From Endomicrobium sp. (GTDB lineage: Bacteria; Elusimicrobiota; Endomicrobiia; Endomicrobiales; Endomicrobiaceae), in assembly GCA_031264105.1 (NCBI GenBank), contig JAISEM010000022.1, positions 1 through 36,737 on the forward strand: a DNA stretch of 36,737 nucleotides. The letters are read 5' to 3'. The notes beneath the pieces are model-generated. The model ran no database searches. It was not told the origin of the DNA and saw nothing but the letters and a program-made list of their open reading frames with translations. This document shows positions 8,886 through 17,099 of this stretch, piece after piece. The stretch's first letter is position 1, and each line of letters opens with the position of its first letter. Made by a program: the position numbers and the translations under genes.

Positions 8886-10196
8886 TCATTTTTTAGATTG
8901 TTTCTCAATCAGCTTTTTTCTTAAGCAATCCAAAACAGTATTGACAGTTCTTTCTCTTATATCTTTACGTGTTCCAACAAAATTAAATTTAAAACTTTCA
9001 GTTCTCTTTTTGTCAGCAAAACCAACATAAACTAAACCTACGGGCTTGCCTTTTGATCCGCCGCACGGCCCTGCAATCCCAGTAACCGAAAAAGCGTAAT
9101 CGCTTCCTGTAAGATTTAAAACGCCTTTTGCCATTTCTTCTGCAGTCTCTTTGCTTACAGCTCCAAAATCTTTTATGATTTTTTCCTTAACCCCTAGAAT
9201 CTTAATTTTAGACTCATTGGAATAAGGTACTACTGAGCTCTTAAAATATAAAGAACTGCCAGAAATATCAGTAATAGCAGCAGCTATTTTTCCACCAGTA
9301 CAAGACTCGGCAAAAGAAACATTTTTCCTCTTTTGAATAAGAAGCTTCCCAACTATAGACGCAAGAGTATCTTCGTTATATCCAAAGATATTTTCTTTTA
9401 AAACATCGCTAAATCTTAAATTCAGATTTTTTATTGCGCTGTCTACGGCAAACTCATTAATTCCTGAAACTACAAATTTTATATCTACTATAGAACCACT
9501 AGCTAAAATACCAAACTCCACAGCTGCTTGCGAGTCCACAAATTTAGCTTCTTCAATAATAGGCTTTATTGCCTCTGCAACTGCAGACTCTGACAAACCA
9601 AACACGCGCAAAGAAATATTTTTTCTTATTCCTGAAGAATAACTTTTTAGAAACGGGACAATGTTTTCTTCAAACATCGGTTTCATTTCTCTTGGAGGGC
9701 CTGGAAGTAAAAATAAAGTCTTGCGATATTTTTTACCGTTTTCTTTAAATTCAAAATGCAACATTTGCCCAGGCGCTGTGCCTAAACGATTTTCCAAAAC
9801 TTTGGCGCCTTTAATAATATTTGCTTGTCTTTCATTGATTTTTGGAATTTTTGAGACTGATTTTCTAGAAAAGTATTCTTTTATAGATTTTAAAACTTTT
9901 TCATCACAATAAAGCGAGAGATCTAAACATTCTGCTGCAGTTTCAACAGTTATGTCATCAAAGGTTGGCCCTAGCCCACCAGTGACTATAATTACTTTAC
10001 TCCTTTCAAAAGCAAGATTAAACTGACCTGCTAGATCTTGTTTCCTATCGGTAACGTATGTAACATAAGACAATTCAAGTCCTATATTAAACACTTGCGA
10101 ACCTATATAAGCCGCATTTGTGTTAAGTTTTCCAGCGAGGAGTTCGTTTCCTGTACAAATAAGTTCTATTTTCACTAATTTAAAGACCGATAGCAT
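8886..10196 (-). CDS. cinA: CinA-like protein (competence/damage-inducible, nicotinamide-nucleotide amidase domain)
   Basis: Full-length CinA has an N-terminal molybdopterin-binding-like (COG1058) domain and a C-terminal nicotinamide-nucleotide amidase domain. The first shows [21 protein letters not shown] and [14 protein letters not shown]. The second shows [22 protein letters not shown] and [11 protein letters not shown]. The amidase recycles NMN; in some bacteria cinA is co-regulated with recA and competence genes. The annotated ATG at 10196 overlaps thrC by 17 bases. A GTG at 10175 gives the more family-like start [13 protein letters not shown]. Neither has a strong Shine-Dalgarno site, so the start is uncertain, but the protein is not. 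Confidence 0.93.
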   Translation of the reverse strand: MLSVFKLVKIELICTGNELLAGKLNTNAAYIGSQVFNIGLELSYVTYVTDRKQDLAGQFNLAFERSKVIIVTGGLGPTFDDITVETAAECLDLSLYCDEKVLKSIKEYFSRKSVSKIPKINERQANIIKGAKVLENRLGTAPGQMLHFEFKENGKKYRKTLFLLPGPPREMKPMFEENIVPFLKSYSSGIRKNISLRVFGLSESAVAEAIKPIIEEAKFVDSQAAVEFGILASGSIVDIKFVVSGINEFAVDSAIKNLNLRFSDVLKENIFGYNEDTLASIVGKLLIQKRKNVSFAESCTGGKIAAAITDISGSSLYFKSSVVPYSNESKIKILGVKEKIIKDFGAVSKETAEEMAKGVLNLTGSDYAFSVTGIAGPCGGSKGKPVGLVYVGFADKKRTESFKFNFVGTRKDIRERTVNTVLDCLRKKLIEKQSKK

Positions 10197-11244
10197 CTAT
10201 TATATTTTTCATATTTGCTTTAACTTTTTTTGGTTTTACAGCATTAGAAACCGCCATATCCGGATCTTTTAGCCCGTGTCCAGTCAGTATGCATACAACT
10301 TTTCCTAACTTATTATCTTTAAAGTATCCTTGTTTAACATATTTTATAAGTCCAGCTATAGATGAAGCTGATGCAGGCTCGCAAAAAACACCTTCACTAA
10401 CAGCTACAATTCTATATGCTTCTAATATTTCATCGTCACTTACTTTATCTATAACACCACGCGACTCATCTCTTGCTTCTACTGCTGCCTTCCAAGAAGC
10501 AGGATTTCCTATCCTTATAGCCGTTGCTATTGTTTCAGGTTTTGCTATTGGGTGGCCACCAACTATTGGCGCAGCTCCAGCAGCTTGGAAACCCATCATT
10601 TTTGGTAAAGAATATTTAGAAGAATTTGCTATGTTATAATCTTTATACCCTTTCCAATATGCCGTAATATTGCCAGCGTTGCCAACAGGCATAAATTGAT
10701 AGTCCGGCGCTTGTCCTAAACTTTCGCATATTTCATATGCTGCTGTTTTTTGCCCTTCTATTCTAAAAGGGTTAACCGAATTAACCAGCGTGAGAGAATA
10801 TTTCTCGCTCAATTCTTTTGCAAAGTTCAATGCATCGTCGAAATTTCCATCTATTTCCAAAACTTCTGCGCCATGCATAACAGCTTGAGACAGCTTTCCC
10901 AAAGCTGTTTTGCCTTCAGGTATAAGAACAATACACTTTATGCCTGATCTTGCCGCATAAGCTGCCGCTGATGCAGAAGTGTTTCCTGTCGAAGCGCATA
11001 CAACGGCTTTACTTCCAGACTCAACAGCTTTTGAAACAGCCATTGTCATTCCTCTGTCTTTAAAAGAACCCGTTGGATTCATTCCTTCAAATTTAAAATA
11101 TATTTCTCCGTCAAATCCTATTTTGTTAGAAAGATTTCTAGCTTTTATAAGCGGAGTATTTCCTTCATGTAGAGATATAACCGGCGTATTCTCATTTACA
11201 GGTAAAAATTTCCTGTATCTTTCAATTAAACCTTTGTAATACAT
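10180..11244 (-). CDS. thrC: Threonine synthase
   Basis: ThrC converts O-phosphohomoserine to threonine using pyridoxal phosphate. The start [16 protein letters not shown], the EGNTPL motif, the PLP-binding Lys in [11 protein letters not shown] and the phosphate-cradling loop ([15 protein letters not shown]) are typical of the shorter, plant/archaeal-like ThrC form. A frame extends nine codons further to an ATG at 11271. The ATG at 11244 has AGGA eight bases upstream and matches the family start, so I choose it (354 residues). It is the first gene of the minus-strand run and overlaps cinA. No other threonine pathway gene is in the window. Confidence 0.93.
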   Translation of the reverse strand: MYYKGLIERYRKFLPVNENTPVISLHEGNTPLIKARNLSNKIGFDGEIYFKFEGMNPTGSFKDRGMTMAVSKAVESGSKAVVCASTGNTSASAAAYAARSGIKCIVLIPEGKTALGKLSQAVMHGAEVLEIDGNFDDALNFAKELSEKYSLTLVNSVNPFRIEGQKTAAYEICESLGQAPDYQFMPVGNAGNITAYWKGYKDYNIANSSKYSLPKMMGFQAAGAAPIVGGHPIAKPETIATAIRIGNPASWKAAVEARDESRGVIDKVSDDEILEAYRIVAVSEGVFCEPASASSIAGLIKYVKQGYFKDNKLGKVVCILTGHGLKDPDMAVSNAVKPKKVKANMKNIIDAIGL

Positions 11245-11306
11245 TTCTTCTATCCTTTTGAAAAACAACATAAAATTTTATTTATTAATTTTATTATTTT
11301 TAGACT

Positions 11307-11338
11307 ATTAAAGCAATAAAAACACACAGAATTGTCAA
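11307..11338 (-). promoter_or_regulatory. Possible promoter for the thrC-led operon
   Basis: A perfect TTGACA reads on the minus strand at 11338-11333. The best downstream -10 is TTTAAT at 11312-11307, which leaves a spacer of 20 bases, longer than usual. The placement, about 60 bases ahead of thrC, is right; the spacing makes it doubtful. Confidence 0.3.
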
Positions 11339-11419
11339 TGCAAAGTTAAAAGAGGAGTGAAAAAAGGGATATTCCTTAATATTGCAAAACCATTTAAAAT
11401 TGTAGAATTCATATAGAGT

Positions 11420-11449
11420 TTCAAACGACCTTTATAAACAAAGTATAAT
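11420..11449 (+). promoter_or_regulatory. Promoter for two small ORFs
   Basis: TATAAT at 11444-11449 with a weak -35 (TTCAAA at 11420-11425, spacer 18) points rightward. The expected transcript would start near 11456 and reach the two overlapping small ORFs at 11512 and 11574. The -10 is perfect; the -35 is only partial. Confidence 0.5.
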
Positions 11450-11511
11450 GAATAATATTCTTTACGCTATTTTTTTTAGGTTTACAAGTCTAAATTTCTT
11501 AGGAGATGAAA

Positions 11512-11583
11512 ATGAAAAATAAGTTTCTTTATATTACCGCTATTACCCCTCCCCCTTCATTATTGGAGGGAAAATGTTTTTAA
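11512..11583 (+). CDS. Possible 23-residue leader peptide
   Basis: The ATG at 11512 follows a good AGGAG site (11501-11505) with a 6-base spacing. The predicted peptide is MKNKFLYITAITPPPSLLEG plus KCF. Its frame runs through the hairpin that covers the next ORF's ribosome binding site and ends 10 bases inside that ORF. This layout is typical of translational coupling. No homologue is recognised; the case rests on the ribosome site, the promoter and the overlap. Confidence 0.35.
   Translation: MKNKFLYITAITPPPSLLEGKCF
11547..11570 (+). promoter_or_regulatory. Hairpin sequestering the ribosome binding site of the 57-residue ORF
   Basis: CCCTCC at 11547-11552 is perfectly complementary to GGAGGG at 11565-11570, which is the ribosome binding site of the ORF starting at 11574. 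The loop has 12 bases. Ribosomes translating the upstream 23-codon ORF would melt it. Confidence 0.45.
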
Positions 11584-11738
11584 TTTTCAACAAGTTTTTT
11601 GTTCTTTTTTTCTCCCTCTTTTTTCTTGTCTCTTTTTATAATATTTCCTACGCATCAAGAGATCAATCTCAATATAGCGCTGAACCAATATTTTGCTTTA
11701 AAAATAAAGGATGCAAAAATTCAAAAGTGGAAGCAAAA

Positions 11739-11747
<9 letters not shown>
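11574..11747 (+). CDS. Small hydrophobic or secreted peptide, 57 residues, unknown
   Basis: The ATG at 11574 has a strong GGAGGG site three bases upstream. The peptide begins MFLIFNKFFVLFFSLFFLVS and continues to a plausible signal-peptide end (YNISYA). A polar tail of about 30 residues follows, with two cysteines, rich in Lys and Asn. It could be a secreted peptide or a single-span membrane peptide. Its last codons and TAA lie inside the tRNA-Ala gene on the opposite strand. I recognise no family. It may be a real small gene, a membrane-toxin-like peptide, or the remnant of a longer exported protein. Confidence 0.45.
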
Positions 11748-11811
<64 letters not shown>

Positions 11812-11864
11812 AACAAATATAAATTGAAGATTTTAAAGACGAATTCTCTAGATTTGCATATAAG

Positions 11865-11894
11865 ATTATACCAGAAAGCCATCTGGAATGCCAA
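11865..11894 (-). promoter_or_regulatory. Promoter of tRNA-Ala
   Basis: The minus strand reads TTGGCA (11894-11889), an 18-base spacer and a perfect TATAAT (11870-11865), about 54 bases before the mature tRNA 5' end. It begins right after the hydG stop codon. Confidence 0.7.
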
Positions 11895-11895
11895 A

Positions 11896-13281
11896 CTATA
11901 TATACTCGTCTCTTATGTCGTTATCTATGTTTGTAAAAAACTTTTCTAAAACTTTTATACTAGTATTATCAAGTTTAGCTTTATGTTCATCAATGAGTTT
12001 ATAGCCCAAAGTTTTAACTTCAGGAGTTGCAAAATCTTCAAGATATTCCTTTAGAGTTACTAAAGCATTAATGTCGCATATATGCTTTATAGCGCCATGT
12101 TTTGCTAAACCCATAAAATGCTCGCCTGTTCTATTTTTGCGATAACACGCTGCACAAAAACTTGGTATTAATCCCTGCGACAATAAAGATTGTACTATTT
12201 GATTTAACGTACGTTGGTCGTTAAGACTAAACTGCCTCTCAAGTTTGTCATTATGTCGCGAAGAATCTTCATACCCGCCAGGCGTAACCTTTGATTCTGC
12301 GCTTATTTGAGAAACACCTAAATTTACAAGCGTATCTCTAATCTGCACAGTTTCTCTTGTAGACATTATTATTCCAGTATAAGGAACAGAAAGTCTAAGA
12401 ACAGCAACTAACTTTTTGAAATCTTCTTCACAAATAGGATATTGAGGGTTTTCTGCATATACGGAGCCAGGAGCTGGCTCTACGCGAGGAACTGAAATTG
12501 TATGAGGCCCAACACTATAAGTTTTTTCTAAATATTCTATATGCATTAACATTGCAAGAATTTCAAAGCGATAATCGTAAAGACCAAGTAAAGGCCCTAT
12601 ACCAACGTCATCAATACCAGCTTTAAAAGCATTATCAACAGCGTTTAGGCGGCTGTCAGGATCTGTTTTTGCGCCTGCAATATGAAGTTTTCTATAAGTA
12701 GCATCGTGGTAAGTTTCTTGAAATATCTGATAAGTACCTATACCAGACTGTTTTAACATTTTAAACTGTTGAGCACTTAAAGGCGCAACATTAACATTTA
12801 CTCTCTTTATTTTATTGCCTTTATATTCTGTATCATAAATAGCTTTTACAGCATCAACATAATAATTTATATTTTCTTTTGAAGAAGCCATTTCCCCTGC
12901 AACCATCAAAATGCGCTTATGCCCTCTTTTAAGAAGTATTTGCGTCTCTTGTTTTATCTCTTGAATAGAAAGTTTTTTTCTTACCGTATGCTTATTATTT
13001 GATGCAAAACCACAATACACACAACTGTTAGCGCAAAGATTACTTATGTATAAAGGGACAAACATTACCACACGCTTGCCATATATCGCATTTTTAACAT
13101 GTTTGGCAGCGTCATAAATCTTTTCTAGTAAAGACGCATCTTTAACAGACAAAAGTTTTGCAGATTCTTCAAGAGTAAGCCTTTTTAAAAGTTTTGTCTT
13201 TTTTAAAATATCGTCTATTTCTTGACGTGAAACATTTAAATTCAATAAAGAGTTTATTTTTGATTCATCTATATGTTTCAA
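11896..13281 (-). CDS. hydG: [FeFe]-hydrogenase maturase HydG
   Basis: HydG is a radical SAM tyrosine lyase that makes the CO and cyanide ligands of the [FeFe]-hydrogenase H-cluster. The N-terminal cluster motif CANSCVYC gives Cys 83, 87 and 90. The feature that separates HydG from its relative ThiH is the second cluster site near the C-terminus, CX2CX22C. It is present here as Cys 376, 379 and 402, with the HydG phrases CYRKNRTGEHFMGLAKHG and LVTLKEYLEDF. The start codon is TTG with a stop codon directly before it, and GGGTGA lies five bases upstream; no nearby ATG exists. It follows thrS by 51 bases. hydE, hydF and the hydrogenase itself are not in the window. Confidence 0.95.
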   Translation of the reverse strand: MKHIDESKINSLLNLNVSRQEIDDILKKTKLLKRLTLEESAKLLSVKDASLLEKIYDAAKHVKNAIYGKRVVMFVPLYISNLCANSCVYCGFASNNKHTVRKKLSIQEIKQETQILLKRGHKRILMVAGEMASSKENINYYVDAVKAIYDTEYKGNKIKRVNVNVAPLSAQQFKMLKQSGIGTYQIFQETYHDATYRKLHIAGAKTDPDSRLNAVDNAFKAGIDDVGIGPLLGLYDYRFEILAMLMHIEYLEKTYSVGPHTISVPRVEPAPGSVYAENPQYPICEEDFKKLVAVLRLSVPYTGIIMSTRETVQIRDTLVNLGVSQISAESKVTPGGYEDSSRHNDKLERQFSLNDQRTLNQIVQSLLSQGLIPSFCAACYRKNRTGEHFMGLAKHGAIKHICDINALVTLKEYLEDFATPEVKTLGYKLIDEHKAKLDNTSIKVLEKFFTNIDNDIRDEYI

Positions 13282-13306
13282 CTAAATCACCCACTTTAAG
13301 TTGATA

Positions 13307-13334
13307 AACGTTGCTATAGTAACAACGCAACGTT
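13307..13334 (-). other. Hairpin between thrS and hydG
   Basis: AACGTTGC at 13307-13314 and GCAACGTT at 13327-13334 make a perfect 8-bp inverted repeat with a 12-base loop. It overlaps the last bases of the thrS stop codon. No T-run follows, so it may stabilise or separate the two messages and probably does not end transcription. Confidence 0.45.
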
Positions 13335-15072
13335 AGATCTCATTTATTCCTGGAACATCTTTTTCTTTTATAAGAGCAATAAAATTATCAATGGTCATAA
13401 CGCCTAAATCTTTATTGCCTCTGGCTCTTACTGCGACTGAGTTTGCCTCTTTTTCTTTATTTCCAACAACTGCCATATAAGGGATCTTCTGCATTGCATT
13501 TTCTCTTATTTTATGGCCAATTTTTTCATTTCTATCGTCAAAAATTGCTCTTATGCTATTTTTCTTTAAAGTTTGTATTAACTCTTTGCAATATTCATAC
13601 TGATCTTCATTTATATTAGCTATTACAACTTGAACAGGAGAAAGCCACAAGGGCAATGCTCCAGCATAATGTTCTAAAAGAACGCCGATAAATCTTTCTA
13701 AAGAGCCCATTAAAGCTCTGTGTATCATATAAGGTCTTGCTTTCTTTCCGGAAGAATCTATATAAGAAATATCAAATCTTTCAGGCAAGTTAAAATCAAA
13801 CTGTATAGTAGAACACTGCCACAATCTTCCTATAGCGTCTTTTATTTTTATATCTATTTTAGGCCCATAAAAAGCACCGCCGCCTTCATCAACCTCATAT
13901 TCATATCCAGTCTTTTTGAGAGCATTTTCTATAGATTTTTGTGCTTTTCCCCAATCAGATATTTCGCCGATATATTTATTTTCCGGCCTTGTGGCTAAAT
14001 AAATTTTGTAATCATTAAAACCAAAAGTTTTGAGACAATCTATAGCCATATTGAAAACTCTAAGCGTTTCCTCTTCAAGCCGCTCAGAAGAAACAATAAC
14101 ATGGCCATCGTCCTGCGTAAAACCTCTTACTCTTAAAAGTCCATGCAAAACACCTGCCTTTTCAAATCTATACACAGTGCCAAGTTCAGCGTATCTTATA
14201 GGGAGTTCTCTGTAAGAATGAAGTTTTGTCTTATACACCATTAAATGCATAGGACAATTCATTGGTTTTACGCGGTAAGGTTTTCCTTCAATTTCCATTG
14301 ACGCATACATATTTTCTGAGTAGGTTTGCAAATGCCCGCTTATTTTAAAGAGTTCTTCGCTTGCGATATGTGGAGTTAGAAGCAAATCATAACCATTTTC
14401 TAGGTGAAAATTTTTCCAATATGTCTCAATAATATTTCTTAAAAGAGCGCCTTTTGGGTGCCACAAAACAAGTCCGCCACCAACAGCATCGTTAATGCTA
14501 AATAAATCCAAGTCTTTACCGAGTTTTCTGTGGTCTCTTTTTTTTGCCTCTTCAATTTTATTTAAATAATCCTCTAAATCTTTTTTTGTAAGGAAAGCTG
14601 TGCCATATATTCTCTGAAGTTGCTCTTTTGAAGAATCTCCTCGCCAATAGGCGCCTGCTACTGAAAGAAGTTTAAAATATTTTAGTTCCCCAGTAGATTT
14701 AACATGAGGCCCTTTACACAAATCGGTAAAAGCTCCCGACTTATATATGCTTACATTATCGTCTGGAATTTGCGAAGCAATTTCAGCTTTATAATTCTCT
14801 CCTTTAGATTCAAATTCTTTAACAGCTTCTTCTTTTGGCATTAAAGAACACACAAAAGGATAGTTTTCTTTTACTATTTCTTTCATCTTTTCTTCTATTT
14901 TTGCTAGGTCTTCAGTAGTAAAAGGTTCTGATCTGTCGAAATCATAATAAAAACCGTCTTCAATAGAAGGCCCTATAGCAACTTTAGTACCTGGAAAAAG
15001 TTCCGTTACGGCAGCTGCCATTATATGAGCCGCAGAGTGTCTTAGAATATCTAAAGATTTTTCATTTTCCAT
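13333..15072 (-). CDS. thrS: Threonyl-tRNA synthetase lacking the TGS domain
   Basis: ThrRS charges tRNA-Thr. The chain opens almost at once with the editing domain (HSAAH, then TDLCKGPH). The class II core follows with MNCPMH and TQDDGH, which carry zinc ligands, plus MIHRALMGSLERF, and then the anticodon-binding domain (DDRNEKIGHKIREN). Most bacterial ThrRSs begin with a TGS domain of about 60 residues. Here the chain is 579 residues and that domain is absent. A stop codon lies immediately before the ATG, so it has not been missed by choosing too late a start. Catalytic and editing residues look intact, so the enzyme should work. Confidence 0.96.
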   Translation of the reverse strand: MENEKSLDILRHSAAHIMAAAVTELFPGTKVAIGPSIEDGFYYDFDRSEPFTTEDLAKIEEKMKEIVKENYPFVCSLMPKEEAVKEFESKGENYKAEIASQIPDDNVSIYKSGAFTDLCKGPHVKSTGELKYFKLLSVAGAYWRGDSSKEQLQRIYGTAFLTKKDLEDYLNKIEEAKKRDHRKLGKDLDLFSINDAVGGGLVLWHPKGALLRNIIETYWKNFHLENGYDLLLTPHIASEELFKISGHLQTYSENMYASMEIEGKPYRVKPMNCPMHLMVYKTKLHSYRELPIRYAELGTVYRFEKAGVLHGLLRVRGFTQDDGHVIVSSERLEEETLRVFNMAIDCLKTFGFNDYKIYLATRPENKYIGEISDWGKAQKSIENALKKTGYEYEVDEGGGAFYGPKIDIKIKDAIGRLWQCSTIQFDFNLPERFDISYIDSSGKKARPYMIHRALMGSLERFIGVLLEHYAGALPLWLSPVQVVIANINEDQYEYCKELIQTLKKNSIRAIFDDRNEKIGHKIRENAMQKIPYMAVVGNKEKEANSVAVRARGNKDLGVMTIDNFIALIKEKDVPGINEI

Positions 15073-15125
15073 TTATCTATACCGTCCTGTTAAGATAAAA
15101 ATTATTAATTTGATTAATTTATATA

Positions 15126-15138
15126 TTGTATTATACAA
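15126..15138 (-). promoter_or_regulatory. thrS -10 box inside a palindrome
   Basis: TTGTAT and ATACAA flank one central base (15126-15138), and the minus-strand TATAAT (15135-15130) lies within this palindrome, about 57 bases before thrS. A clear -35 is not visible. The overlap of -10 and palindrome suggests a possible operator. Confidence 0.4.
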
Positions 15139-15171
15139 CATTTTAATATTTAAAATTTTTCTGTAAAATAG

Positions 15172-15213
15172 AGAAAACAATCAATACTGATTTTTCACTA
15201 TTGATTGTTTTCT
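15172..15213. terminator. 15-bp inverted repeat, probable terminator
   Basis: AGAAAACAATCAATA (15172-15186) is the exact reverse complement of TATTGATTGTTTTCT (15199-15213), with a 12-base loop. On the minus strand it lies 11 bases after the small gene that ends at 15225 and is followed by a T-rich run, so it probably ends that transcript before the thrS promoter. The stem is AT-rich, which fits this genome. A small mobile-element end is an alternative. Confidence 0.6.
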
Positions 15214-15224
15214 TACCTTATACC

Positions 15225-15573
15225 TTAATGATTTTGTCTTCTAAAATCAAACTCTTGTGTCACAGCATCCAATGAAGACATAGCTCTTAAAAGATCTATG
15301 TCCACTAAAGATTCTTGCATAAAATTAAGTATTCTTCCTGTAAATACTCTTCTAATAGCATCTAATACAAAAATATCAGCCTGCTGAGGTATTTCATTTG
15401 AATTTGTTCTTATTTCATTTTCTTCAACAGCATTAACAGCAGTATCTATACCATTTAAGGTATCTATGAATATGATCCTACGCGCATCTTCATTAGAAAT
15501 ACCTTTAATGTCGTTGCTTCTGATACGCAAAAATAAAACACAAAACAATCGTCTCTCTCAAAGTCTTCTTCAT
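15225..15573 (-). pseudogene. Small exported protein with a frameshift after the signal peptide
   Basis: A minus-strand ATG at 15573 starts MKKTLRETIVLCFIFA, a typical signal peptide, but that frame closes a few codons later. The neighbouring frame continues without a stop from the same T-rich spot (about 15525-15540). It reads SNDIKGISNEDARRIIF and then an acidic, helical-looking tail ending EFDFRRQNH. One base difference in a T-run would join them into about 115 residues. The body alone can be read from a TTG at 15548 but would then lack a signal peptide. I recognise no family. It is closed by the inverted repeat at 15172-15213. Confidence 0.5.
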
Positions 15574-15594
15574 ATTCCCATACCCCCTTTTTTT

Positions 15595-15616
15595 ATGGCC
15601 TATATAAAAAGGCCAT
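15595..15616 (-). other. Hairpin upstream of the small exported gene
   Basis: ATGGCCT (15595-15601) pairs with AGGCCAT (15610-15616) over an 8-base loop. On the minus strand it is followed by a run of seven A and a GGGGG stretch just before the start of the 15573 ORF, so it lies in that gene's 5' region. Confidence 0.35.
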
Positions 15617-15917
15617 TGTGGCGATATATATTTGAATTGAAAGATTATCTATTGAAGATCAGAAATTTAAAAGCTTACAACTTTTTTAGATATTTTGCGC
15701 ATATTTTGTAAAAAGAAAAATGCCTATACATATAAACTCAGACTCTGAATAATACACTCTTTATTTGTCTTATCTTGCATTCATACTCTCTCTTTCCTTT
15801 TTTCTATTTATACTTGTTCTCGTTGATACATAAATCTATCGCTTTTAATTCTACATGTCGCAAGAAAATTTCTGAGCTTTTTCGCAAAAAAATGTAAATA
15901 TATCATATACTTTAAGA
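15617..15917. other. Gene-free spacer
   Basis: This is an AT-rich stretch between the divergent small exported gene and dprA. I see no conserved ORF, tRNA or convincing terminator. A plus-strand 38-codon frame at 15595-15711 has no ribosome site. Confidence 0.5.
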
Positions 15918-15947
15918 TTGACTTCTTACTATGTGATTTTTTAAAAT
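15918..15947 (+). promoter_or_regulatory. Promoter of dprA, predicted leaderless
   Basis: TTGACT (15918-15923), an 18-base spacer and TAAAAT (15942-15947) lie directly before dprA. The start codon is at 15957, so transcription starting at the usual distance would give an mRNA with only about 2-4 bases before the ATG. No Shine-Dalgarno site is present, which agrees. Confidence 0.55.
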
Positions 15948-15956
15948 TATTTCCTT

Positions 15957-17051
15957 ATGAACGAAAAAGAGTTGTCTTTATTTAGACTTATTTTATCAAC
16001 TGATATTGGATCTATAAGATTTTTTAGACTGCTTGACACATTTGGCGATGCAGAGTCTATACTTAAAGCAGAAAAGAAACATCTTATATCTGTTGACGGT
16101 ATAGGGAGTGTCCTTTCCGAGTCTATTCTTAATGCTAAAACTTCAAGAAAGGCTGAAAGAGAGCTTGAAGTTGCCGAAAAAAATAATATTTCTATTATGC
16201 TATACAATAGTAAAAATTATCCAAAGTCTCTAAAAGAACTGCCTGCTAAACCTCTTGTTTTATATATAAAAGGCACTATTTTAGATAAAGATTTTGATTC
16301 AATATCAATAGTTGGATCCAGAAAGATAAGTAATTATGGCAAAACTGTAACTTCAGAATTTGCATCTTATTTTGCTAAGAAAGAAATAACTATAGTTTCA
16401 GGGCTTGCAAGAGGCGTTGATACTTTAGCGCATATTACAGCTTTAGAAAATAAATCAAGAACTATAGCTGTACTTGGTAATGGACTTCTTGTAAATTATC
16501 CTCCTGAAAATAAAAAATTACAAGAGCTAATCTCACAAAATGGAGCAGTTATAAGCGAATTCCCTTTAAACCAACTGCCTGATAAAGGAACTTTTCCAAG
16601 AAGAAATAGAATCATAGCTGGATTTTCAAGAGCTACATTGCTTACTGAAGCTGGAATTGGAAGCGGAGCTACCATAACAGCAAGATTTTGTGCAGAATAT
16701 GGGAAAGATGTTTTTGCTATTCCTGGAAGCATTTATTCAAAAGTCTCAAAAGGAACAAATGATCTTATACAAAATGGAGCTTATATGGCCCTAAGCCCAG
16801 AAAATATGAGCGATCAACTTGATTGGATTCTCAAAAAAGAAATAAAGACTCAAAGAAATATAAGCGGCTTAGAAAAACTTGATTTAGCGATACTTAATTT
16901 AATAGAAAGTGAGAGCGAAGGTCTTCCAAGTGATGTAATTGCTGAAAAGTTAAGCGTTAATATTTCAGAAATAGCAACGCCACTTTTGAGACTGGAAATA
17001 ACCGGTCTTATAAAAAATACTCCCGGACAAACATATATAAGGAAGTATTAA
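15957..17051 (+). CDS. dprA: DNA-processing protein DprA
   Basis: DprA loads RecA onto single-stranded DNA taken up during natural transformation. The Rossmann-like core is complete: SIVGSRKISNYGK, SGLARGVDTLAH, AVLGNGL, SEFPL, the signature FPRRNRIIAGFSRATLLTEA, and GSGATITARFAxEYG-type residues leading to FAIPGS. Before it is a helix-hairpin-helix/SAM-like N-terminal part (about 1-75), and after it a winged-helix C-terminal domain (about 300-364). Length is normal and there is no lesion. It begins the plus-strand block dprA-topA-xer. The start has no Shine-Dalgarno site but a promoter immediately upstream. Confidence 0.96.
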   Translation: MNEKELSLFRLILSTDIGSIRFFRLLDTFGDAESILKAEKKHLISVDGIGSVLSESILNAKTSRKAERELEVAEKNNISIMLYNSKNYPKSLKELPAKPLVLYIKGTILDKDFDSISIVGSRKISNYGKTVTSEFASYFAKKEITIVSGLARGVDTLAHITALENKSRTIAVLGNGLLVNYPPENKKLQELISQNGAVISEFPLNQLPDKGTFPRRNRIIAGFSRATLLTEAGIGSGATITARFCAEYGKDVFAIPGSIYSKVSKGTNDLIQNGAYMALSPENMSDQLDWILKKEIKTQRNISGLEKLDLAILNLIESESEGLPSDVIAEKLSVNISEIATPLLRLEITGLIKNTPGQTYIRKY

Positions 17052-17099
17052 AGATGTTTGAGTATTACAAAATACTTATAAGTATAAAGGAGCGACCTA

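Noticed and set aside
11896-13281. Tyrosine lyase ThiH (thiamine pathway)
   Set aside because: The C-terminal CX2CX22C cluster site and associated phrases are those of HydG and are absent from ThiH.
15595-15711. 38-codon plus-strand ORF starting in a hairpin upstream of dprA
   Set aside because: No ribosome binding site or promoter, and no similarity. The ATG is part of an inverted repeat.
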